From: Cycloclasticus sp.
GTDB lineage: Bacteria; Pseudomonadota; Gammaproteobacteria; Methylococcales; Cycloclasticaceae
Assembly (NCBI GenBank): GCA_016764415.1
Contig: JAESRY010000004.1
Coordinates: forward strand, 2,247 to 16,127
Direction of reading: 5' to 3'
DNA: 13,881 nucleotides
Below, piece after piece: positions 8,254 to 13,881 of the stretch. Within the stretch, counting starts at the first letter, position 1. Every line of letters begins with the position of its first letter. Below the pieces are notes generated by a model. That model saw nothing but the letters and a program-made list of their open reading frames with translations, had not been told where the DNA came from and did not search any database. The position numbers and the translations under genes are program-made.

Positions 8254-9225
8254 ATGGCATTGTTTAGTAAAGATAAGTTGGTACAAACTGATCAGCATTG
8301 GGAGCGTTCGGTGTTGGAGAAGGTGGCTCTGGCCTCTGTTAACGAGCAAAAAAGATCTCGACGTTGGAGCATCTTTTTTAAATTGCTGTTTGTTGCTTAT
8401 ATTGTCGTTATCACGGGCTTAACTATGTCACCACTGGGTGATGGCCCCTCAATGTCTAAGGGGCCGCATACTGCAGTCGTAGATATTCGCGGGATTATTA
8501 TGTCGGGTGCAGAAGCCAATGCTGACTCCATTATTGAGAGTATGCAAAATGCAGTAAACGACCCAAATACTAAAGGTTTGATATTGAGGATAAACACGCC
8601 TGGGGGTAGTCCTGTGCAGTCGAGTTATATCTATAAGGCCATCGTCGATATTCGTAAGAACAATCCAGATATCCCAGTTCATGCTGTTGTTGAGGATTTG
8701 TGTGCATCTGGTGGTTATTACATCGCTTCTGCAGTCGATAAAATTTACGTTAATGAATCAAGTATTGTGGGATCAATAGGTGTTGTTATGAATGGCTTTG
8801 GCTTTACTGAAGCAATGAAAACATTGGGCGTAGAGCGTAGGCTATACACAGCGGGTGCACATAAGGGTTTCTTGGATCCATTTTCTGATGTGAATTCTAA
8901 TGAAAAAGCACACGTTCAAAGCATGCTGAATGATATTCACCAAGAATTTATTCAAGCGGTGAAAGACGGTCGAGGTGAGCGATTGAAAGATAATCCTGAT
9001 TTATTTACTGGCCTCGTTTGGGCTGGGGTAGAAAGTGTTCAACTCGGTTTAACCGATGGCATTGGCAATGTGCAATCCGTCGCTAAAAATGAAATTGGCG
9101 AAGAGAAAATAGTGGATTTCACTGCTGAACAACCATTCATTGAAAAATTGGCTAAAAGTATGGGTGCAGCCACGGCTAATTTTGTTTCGAATTTATCTAC
9201 AATGAGTAGCCATCAAGTTTTTTAA
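8254..9225 (+). CDS. sppA: S49-family signal peptide peptidase, SppA type
   Basis: Membrane-anchored serine protease with a Ser/Lys dyad that degrades signal peptides left in the inner membrane. It has 323 residues, the size of single-domain SppA proteins rather than the about 618-residue tandem E. coli enzyme. A basic segment (32-37) precedes one membrane span (about 40-58), giving a cytoplasmic N-terminus. The core has GLILRINTPGG (108-118), catalytic Ser152 in CASGGYYIAS, and the likely general base Lys204 in GAHKGFLDPF. The 52-residue Ser-Lys spacing equals that of Bacillus subtilis SppA (Ser147/Lys199). A GAGG at 8245-8248 lies 5 nt before the ATG and overlaps the end of the HAD gene, so it belongs to the rluC operon. 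Some annotations call this branch SohB-like; SppA fits better. Confidence 0.93.
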   Translation: MALFSKDKLVQTDQHWERSVLEKVALASVNEQKRSRRWSIFFKLLFVAYIVVITGLTMSPLGDGPSMSKGPHTAVVDIRGIIMSGAEANADSIIESMQNAVNDPNTKGLILRINTPGGSPVQSSYIYKAIVDIRKNNPDIPVHAVVEDLCASGGYYIASAVDKIYVNESSIVGSIGVVMNGFGFTEAMKTLGVERRLYTAGAHKGFLDPFSDVNSNEKAHVQSMLNDIHQEFIQAVKDGRGERLKDNPDLFTGLVWAGVESVQLGLTDGIGNVQSVAKNEIGEEKIVDFTAEQPFIEKLAKSMGAATANFVSNLSTMSSHQVF

Positions 9226-9287
9226 GGTAAATGCCATGGAGTCTATTCAGCTACAATTCATAGGAGCGGATTAAACTAAATACCAAT

Positions 9288-9566
9288 ATGATTATGCAAC
9301 TAAAAACAACAGTACTTATTATCATTTTGTTAACGGGTACAGTCTTTGCTACGAATGCTCTGGCCTGTGATACGGAAATAATTTTGGCTGAAGCTGAGCT
9401 TGTAACCTTAGACCAAGCAGTGAACCAAGTTAAGCGCAGACAGAAAGGCAAAGTGCTTGGAGCTGAAACGCTTCAAGAAGATGGGGCGCCCGTTCATGTC
9501 ATTAAGATTTTGACAAAAAAAGGCCACGTTAAAAAAATTCGAGTTAATACGAGACGGAACAACTAG
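9288..9566 (+). CDS. Small exported PepSY-domain protein
   Basis: A 92-residue protein with an N-terminal signal peptide (a hydrophobic stretch at about 7-24 ending ATNALA before Cys27) and one PepSY-like domain at about 38-90 (LDQAVNQVKRRQKGKVLGAE... HVIKILTKKGHVKKIRV). PepSY domains act outside the cytoplasm and are often found as small proteins next to two-component systems, as here: the response-regulator gene follows 27 bp later. This suggests a periplasmic modulator or target of the kinase, which is inference. Cys27 is not in a proper lipobox (Ala at -3, Leu at -2), so a lipoprotein is less likely. The start is uncertain: AGGAG at 9262-9266 is 21 nt from the first ATG (9288), and a second in-frame ATG lies at 9294. 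Neither has a well-placed SD. Confidence 0.82.
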   Translation: MIMQLKTTVLIIILLTGTVFATNALACDTEIILAEAELVTLDQAVNQVKRRQKGKVLGAETLQEDGAPVHVIKILTKKGHVKKIRVNTRRNN

Positions 9567-9593
9567 ATTCGAGAATAGCCAAAAGGATTTAAT

Positions 9594-10274
9594 ATGCGAG
9601 TACTTGTTGTCGAAGACGACCAAACGTTGCAAGAGCAATTGCAGAGTAGCTTGACCAAAAAGGGGTTTGCTGTTGATGCAGTAGGGACTGGGCAAGACGC
9701 TTTATATTTCGGTGCCGAGTTCCCGATTGATGTGTCCATTGTTGATTTGGGTTTGCCCGATATGTCGGGTATGGACGTTATTAAGCAGCTTAGAGCCCAA
9801 GACATAAACTTTCCAATACTTATTTTAACCGCTAGAACTCGCTGGGAAGAGAAGGTTGCAGGGCTTGAAGCTGGGGCTGATGACTACCTTGAGAAACCTT
9901 TCCATACCGAAGAGCTGTTAGCGCGTATGAATGCGTTGATACGCCGTTCGGCTGGTGTTGCAACGCCTCAATTAGTATGCGGAGCGATAACAATGGATAC
10001 GAGTGCGCAACAAGTTGTTGTTGACGGAACGCCAGTCGAGCTAACAGCATATGAATACAAAATGCTTGAATACATGATGTTACATTCGGGACGAGTTATT
10101 TCTAAAACTGAAATTACTGAGCACATTTACGATCAAGATTTTGATCGTGACAGTAATGTGATTGAAGTTTTTGTTGGCAGGTTGCGGAAAAAACTAGACC
10201 CTGATAATCAACATAAACCGATAGAAACGCTGCGGGGAAGGGGTTATCGTTTTTCTATTCCTCTTAATGCGTAA
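9594..10274 (+). CDS. OmpR/PhoP-family response regulator
   Basis: A 226-residue DNA-binding response regulator. The receiver domain (about 1-115) has the acidic pair Glu7/Asp8-Asp9, phospho-acceptor Asp51 (IVDLGLPD), Thr79 (LTAR) and Lys101 (LEKPF). A winged-helix domain (about 128-224) has the usual recognition region RDSNVIEVFVGRLRKKL and the C-terminal hairpin RGRGYRF. The segment TARTRWEEKVAGLEAGADDY is typical of PhoP-like regulators. AAGGA at 9583-9587, 6 nt before the ATG, supports the start. The cognate kinase gene follows after 19 bp. It is probably phosphorylated by that kinase and controls envelope or cation-related genes; target genes cannot be read from the window, and no clear direct-repeat operator was found upstream of the cluster. 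The name phoP is plausible but not certain. Confidence 0.93.
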   Translation: MRVLVVEDDQTLQEQLQSSLTKKGFAVDAVGTGQDALYFGAEFPIDVSIVDLGLPDMSGMDVIKQLRAQDINFPILILTARTRWEEKVAGLEAGADDYLEKPFHTEELLARMNALIRRSAGVATPQLVCGAITMDTSAQQVVVDGTPVELTAYEYKMLEYMMLHSGRVISKTEITEHIYDQDFDRDSNVIEVFVGRLRKKLDPDNQHKPIETLRGRGYRFSIPLNA

Positions 10275-10293
10275 AGACTTATAGCTTTTAGTT

Positions 10294-11655
10294 ATGAATA
10301 GCAGTATTCAATATCGACTGATTGTTTCTGCGAGTGTCGTACTGGTGTTTTTCCTTAGCCTTGCTGGGTTTATTTTAGATGCGGCGTATCAAAAAGGCGC
10401 ACAGAACGCCTTAAATGAGCGTCTTCAAATTCACTTGTATTCTATTTTAGCCAAAGCAGAGCTGAGTAAAAACAATCGTCTTGTCTTACCGGCAGGACTT
10501 TCTGAGCCGCGTTTCGCTCAAATAGATTCGGGTCTCTATGCGTATGTTTTTAATCAAAATGGTGATGCAGTTTGGCGTAGTTCATCCTCAACGGGAGAAA
10601 AAGTTACTACGGTTGAAAGTTTAAACGCGGGGCAAAAAACTTATATTCAAAGAGCGTCCAATGACCACTCATGGCTTGAGCTACATTACAAAGCGGTTTT
10701 GGAAAATTCATTTAAACAGAGCACTACGTTTGAATTTGTCATCATCGAATCAACTAGAGGCGTGGATAGCCAAGTTTCAGGTTTCCGTTCTGTTTTATGG
10801 AAATGGTTAGGTGGCATTGGTCTTTTGTTGATAGTTGTTCAATATTTTATTATCAGAAAGAGCCTGCAACCGTTGAGGGATATAGTTGCTGATTTGGAGG
10901 GCATTCATCGAGGCGACTCTCAATTATTAGTAAATCACTACAGCGATGAGCTTAAAGATATAGCAAATACGCTCAATGATTTAATCTCAAATGAACGTAC
11001 GCATTTGCAACGCTATAGAAATACCTTGGCGGATTTAGCACATAGTTTAAAAACGCCACTTTCAATTTTAACGGGGCTTTATGATCAGGCTGAACTGAAC
11101 CCTGGTGATATAAAAACATTAGCAATTCAAACAAATCAAATGCAGCAACTGGTGGATTATCAGTTGCAAAAAGCGGCGGTAAAAGGGCATCAAACGTTAT
11201 CTGCGCCTTTACAGCTTCACCCTATCGTCGAACAAATTAAAAACTCCTTGGATAAGGTTTATCTAAGTAAAACGTTGAATGTTACGTTAAGCGTTGATAC
11301 TGCTCTTAAATTTAACGCCGAAAAAGGTGATATGTTCGAGCTGTTTGGTAATTTATTAGACAACGCTTATAAATGGGCTAAAAGTACAGTGAGCGTCAGT
11401 GTAAAACCTTTCAGTGAGGATGAAAAATCGGGCATCCAAATTATTATAGAAGACGATGGTCCTGGCATTTCGAATGATGAGTTAACGAACGTTCTTGAAC
11501 GGGGTATTCGAGCAGATGAAACGGTACAAGGGCATGGAATAGGGCTCGCCGTTGTTAAGGAATTAGTGACGCAATATAAAGGGACTTTAAGTTCGCAAAA
11601 AAGCGCATCAGGCGGGCAGAAGTGGGTGGTTTTTTTATCTGGAAAAACAAGTTAG
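10294..11655 (+). CDS. PhoQ-like sensor histidine kinase
   Basis: A 453-residue membrane kinase that should phosphorylate the adjacent response regulator. Two membrane spans (about 8-29 and 170-187) flank a periplasmic sensor of about 140 residues containing SEPRFAQIDSGLYAYVFNQNG, a pattern I associate with PhoQ-like sensors of gammaproteobacteria. A HAMP-like linker (about 188-235) leads to the H box with His250 (LADLAHSLKTPL). The HATPase domain has the N box Asn357 (FGNLLDNAYKWA), the G1 box EDDGPGI (Asp388) and the G2 box GHGIGL (413-418). The acidic membrane-proximal patch that senses Mg2+ in E. coli PhoQ is not visible; the corresponding segment (RGVDSQVSGFRSVLWK) is neutral to basic, so the signal may differ. 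No clear SD precedes the ATG. The gene ends 16 bp from a convergent gene. Confidence 0.92.
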   Translation: MNSSIQYRLIVSASVVLVFFLSLAGFILDAAYQKGAQNALNERLQIHLYSILAKAELSKNNRLVLPAGLSEPRFAQIDSGLYAYVFNQNGDAVWRSSSSTGEKVTTVESLNAGQKTYIQRASNDHSWLELHYKAVLENSFKQSTTFEFVIIESTRGVDSQVSGFRSVLWKWLGGIGLLLIVVQYFIIRKSLQPLRDIVADLEGIHRGDSQLLVNHYSDELKDIANTLNDLISNERTHLQRYRNTLADLAHSLKTPLSILTGLYDQAELNPGDIKTLAIQTNQMQQLVDYQLQKAAVKGHQTLSAPLQLHPIVEQIKNSLDKVYLSKTLNVTLSVDTALKFNAEKGDMFELFGNLLDNAYKWAKSTVSVSVKPFSEDEKSGIQIIIEDDGPGISNDELTNVLERGIRADETVQGHGIGLAVVKELVTQYKGTLSSQKSASGGQKWVVFLSGKTS

Positions 11656-11671
11656 CGCAATGTTCTAATGG

Positions 11672-12433
11672 CTAGAGTGTTTTTATAAGCTGATTTATTT
11701 GGCTTTTAACTTGCCCTTGCCGATCGTATGTTAATTCGGAAAACCGAATGGTTTCTTGCTGAATGCACAATAGCGTTGTGCACCGTGTGCCGTAATCTTC
11801 ACCTTGTATAAAGGCAGGGGATAAAAAGCGTTCGAATTCAATACCTACACCCGTATCAGGTAATAAATCATCAGCAGGCCTTTGCGTTGACTGCATTATT
11901 TTAGCTAATGAATTCGTGCCCATTTCATTTTTGTTTAATGCCTGTTGTAACTGGGATTTGGCCTGGGTTAATTTTGGCCATGGAGTGTCCATTGTTGAAT
12001 TGCTAAGACCGTGAAAGCCCGCTGTTACTTTTTGCGTTTTATGTGAGTCGTTTGAGTAGTGCCAAAGCCCCGTATCATCCATGAGTAATAAATTGAATAA
12101 GTTGTATTCGTTGTCATGTGTTTTTAATGCGTTTAAATATTCAGAAGCTGGTCTGGGTTGAGATAAATAATCACTAATTAATTTGCCTCTAGATTTCTTG
12201 TCAGGGTCGTTGTAAGGAGGTTTGCGTATATTGGTGACAACTGCAAGCCGACCAGAACGGTCGACACTCAGCCAGCTGCCGTTACTAAGCTTGTCTATGC
12301 CGCCAAAAATATGCGTTTGTGTTTGCCAGTAATCTGCGGCTATAGCTTCACGTTTATGATATTCATCTCGATTAGCAAGAAGGATTAATTTATCGGGTGA
12401 TTCCGGCTGGTATTTAAAGACAATTAGACACAT
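11672..12433 (-). CDS. NRDE/TANGO2-family protein, putative Ntn-type hydrolase
   Basis: A 253-residue protein of the NRDE family, named after the Asn-Arg-Asp-Glu motif seen here as LLANRDEYHKRE, and homologous to eukaryotic TANGO2. The family begins Met-Cys, and Cys2 is predicted to become the N-terminal nucleophile after Met removal, as in Ntn hydrolases. I therefore place the start at the ATG at 12433 (MCLIVFKY) and not at the in-frame GTG at 12448, which would bury the cysteine at position 7. Other family features are GGIDKLSNGSWLSVDRSGRLAVVTN and, near the C-terminus, DYGTRCTTLL. The substrate is not established; a role in haem or lipid handling has been suggested for TANGO2 proteins. It is divergent from acnB (120 bp) and convergent with the kinase gene. 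A weak AAGG lies about 14 nt upstream. Confidence 0.88.
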   Translation of the reverse strand: MCLIVFKYQPESPDKLILLANRDEYHKREAIAADYWQTQTHIFGGIDKLSNGSWLSVDRSGRLAVVTNIRKPPYNDPDKKSRGKLISDYLSQPRPASEYLNALKTHDNEYNLFNLLLMDDTGLWHYSNDSHKTQKVTAGFHGLSNSTMDTPWPKLTQAKSQLQQALNKNEMGTNSLAKIMQSTQRPADDLLPDTGVGIEFERFLSPAFIQGEDYGTRCTTLLCIQQETIRFSELTYDRQGQVKSQINQLIKTL

Positions 12434-12461
12434 TTGAATATAAAACACCTTCTTGTTATGC

Positions 12462-12491
12462 CTGTCAATTTTAAGCGTAAAATGATAGAAT
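12462..12491 (+). promoter_or_regulatory. Candidate sigma-70 promoter of acnB
   Basis: CTGTCA (12462-12467; TTGACA consensus, 4 of 6) and TAGAAT (12486-12491; TATAAT, 5 of 6) are separated by 18 bp and lie about 65 bp before the acnB start codon. This would leave a leader of roughly 55 nt. On the other strand, the same -35 area reads TTGACA (12468-12463) towards the NRDE gene. Confidence 0.4.
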
Positions 12492-12542
12492 TACAGGCTG
12501 AATTTATTGGTTTTGCTTGTCTAAAGCCTCATTTTTAATCCT

Positions 12543-12547
12543 AGGAG
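12543..12547 (+). promoter_or_regulatory. Shine-Dalgarno site fixing the GTG start of acnB
   Basis: AGGAG ending 6 nt before GTG at 12554. The following codons give LEEYRKHVEERAA, matching the N-terminus of AcnB proteins, so the unusual start codon is well supported. Confidence 0.88.
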
Positions 12548-12553
12548 TGCCCT

Positions 12554-13881
12554 GTGTTAGAAGAATACCGTAAACATGTAGAAGAACGTGCCGCCATTGG
12601 CATTGTCCCTAAACCTTTAAATGCCGATCAAGTGGCTGGCCTTGTTGAATTATTAAAAGCGCCTCCAGCGGGCGAAGAAGAATTCTTACTCAACTTAATT
12701 ACTAACCGTGTGCCGGCCGGTGTGGATGAAGCTGCTTATGTTAAAGCAGGCTACTTAGCTGCTATTACAACAGGTGAAGCATCGTCTCCTTTGATTGATG
12801 CAACAAGAGCAACCGAATTATTAGGCACGATGTTAGGCGGATATAACATCATGCCGCTGGTTAATCTTCTTGATAATGCAGAATTGGCTGACACAGCGGC
12901 TGATCAACTGTCACATATTTTATTAGTGTTTGATGCATTTCATGACATTAAAGAAAAAGCAGATGCGGGTAATGCTGCAGCTAAACGTGTTATTCAATCT
13001 TGGGCAGATGCCGAGTGGTTTACAAGCAAACCTGCGCTAGCTAAAAAACTAACGGTTAAAGTATTTGAAGTCACTGGCGAAACAAACACAGATGACTTGT
13101 CTCCAGCGCCCGATGCTTGGTCACGTCCAGATATTCCATTGCATGCTTTAGCAATGCTTAAAATTCCACGTGAAGGCATTACGCCAGATGTTCCTGGTGA
13201 AATAGGCCCTATCGTACAAATTGCAGACATGGAAAAAGACGGCATTCCATTAGCATATGTTGGCGATGTTGTTGGTACTGGTTCTTCACGTAAATCAGCC
13301 ACTAACTCCGTTTTATGGTTCATGGGTGATGATATTCCGTACATCCCTAATAAACGTGGTGGTGGTATTTGTATTGGTAATAAAATCGCGCCTATTTTCT
13401 TCAACACAATGGAAGATTCGGGTGCATTGCCGATTGAAATGGATGTATCTAAATTCGGCATGAACGACGTTATCGATATTTACCCATATGATGGCAAAGT
13501 AACTAAAAGTGGAACAGATGAAGTTTTATCTGAGTTCGCACTAAAATCAAACGTATTATTGGATGAAGTTCAAGCGGGCGGCCGTATTCCTTTAATCATT
13601 GGTCGTGGTTTAACATTACGTGCACGTACAGCTCTTGGTTTAGATGGATCTGATGTATTCCGTACACCAGAGGAACACAAAGACAGCGGTAAAGGCTATA
13701 CATTGGCTCAAAAAATGGTCGGTAAAGCATGCGGCGTTGAAGGTATAAGAGCAGGTGTTTACTGCGAACCTCATATGACAACGGTTGGTTCACAAGATAC
13801 AACTGGCCCAATGACTCGCGATGAATTGAAAGATTTGGCTTGTCTTGGCTTTTCAGCAGACTTGGTTATGCAGTCTTTTTG
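12554..13881 (+). CDS. acnB: Aconitate hydratase B (3' end beyond window)
   Basis: Bifunctional aconitase/2-methylisocitrate dehydratase that isomerises citrate and isocitrate in the TCA cycle; the apo form binds mRNA in E. coli. The frame runs open from a GTG start at 12554 to the window end, giving 442 codons, about half of the 865 residues of E. coli AcnB, to which it is clearly very similar throughout. The AcnB-specific N-terminal HEAT-like domain covers about 1-160 (LEEYRKHVEERAAIG... SWADAEWF). The swivel domain follows (VTGETNTDDLSPAPDAWSRP, GDVVGTGSSRKSATNS, NKRGGGICIGNKIAP). The last visible part (GSQDTTGPMTRDELKDLACL) begins the catalytic region. The [4Fe-4S] cysteines (710, 769 and 772 in E. 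coli) lie beyond the window. It is not preceded by another gene on its strand, so it is probably transcribed from its own promoter. Confidence 0.97.
   Translation, partial: MLEEYRKHVEERAAIGIVPKPLNADQVAGLVELLKAPPAGEEEFLLNLITNRVPAGVDEAAYVKAGYLAAITTGEASSPLIDATRATELLGTMLGGYNIMPLVNLLDNAELADTAADQLSHILLVFDAFHDIKEKADAGNAAAKRVIQSWADAEWFTSKPALAKKLTVKVFEVTGETNTDDLSPAPDAWSRPDIPLHALAMLKIPREGITPDVPGEIGPIVQIADMEKDGIPLAYVGDVVGTGSSRKSATNSVLWFMGDDIPYIPNKRGGGICIGNKIAPIFFNTMEDSGALPIEMDVSKFGMNDVIDIYPYDGKVTKSGTDEVLSEFALKSNVLLDEVQAGGRIPLIIGRGLTLRARTALGLDGSDVFRTPEEHKDSGKGYTLAQKMVGKACGVEGIRAGVYCEPHMTTVGSQDTTGPMTRDELKDLACLGFSADLVMQSF

Noticed and set aside
9360..9374. Lipoprotein signal in the PepSY protein
   Set aside because: The residues before Cys27 are Ala-Leu-Ala; the -3 position lacks the usual Leu/Val/Ile and -2 is bulky, so signal peptidase I cleavage is more likely.
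12495..12529. AGGCT/AGCCT inverted repeat before acnB as a riboswitch or iron-responsive stem
   Set aside because: The stem is only 5 bp around a 25-nt loop with no conserved loop motif, which is expected by chance.
12994..13461. 155-codon open frame on the minus strand
   Set aside because: It is antisense to strongly conserved acnB coding sequence and is a shadow of that gene.

Overview
The window looks like chromosomal DNA of a gammaproteobacterium with a moderately AT-rich genome. The grounds are an AcnB-type aconitase, a long RNase E gene divergent from rluC as in Escherichia coli, an rluC-HAD phosphatase-SppA cluster of the kind seen near rne in pseudomonads, and a PepSY/PhoP/PhoQ-like signalling set. 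The genus cannot be fixed from sequence alone. There is no phage, transposon, CRISPR array, tRNA or rRNA. Most genes are housekeeping; the left end is an accessory metal-efflux operon.

Layout. 1-3443 (+): the 3' part of a CusA/CzcA-type heavy-metal RND pump, followed 8 bp later by a small CDF-like cation transporter with no C-terminal domain. 3527-3556: a symmetrical terminator hairpin between convergent transcripts. 3566-6172 (-): RNase E (rne), with a conserved catalytic half and a long low-complexity tail that includes 14-residue tandem repeats. 6173-6671: a gene-free spacer of about 500 bp holding a good rne promoter and a roughly 435-nt rne leader with five inverted repeats. 6672-9225 (+): rluC, a HAD phosphatase and an SppA-type signal peptide peptidase, tightly packed as one operon. 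9288-11655 (+): a small exported PepSY protein, an OmpR/PhoP-type response regulator and a PhoQ-like histidine kinase. 11672-12433 (-): an NRDE/TANGO2-family protein with a probable N-terminal cysteine nucleophile. 12554-13881 (+): the first half of aconitase B, starting at GTG and cut by the window end.

How the genes work together. The RND pump and CDF protein should export metal ions, the RND across both membranes together with partner proteins that would be encoded left of the window. RNase E and RluC act on RNA (mRNA decay and rRNA processing; 23S pseudouridylation) and share a divergent control region. The PepSY-RR-HK trio is a self-contained envelope-sensing module. I did not find a clearly undescribed system. 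The most interesting items are the structured rne leader, the repeat expansion in the RNase E tail, and the unusual metal-site residues of the two transporters.
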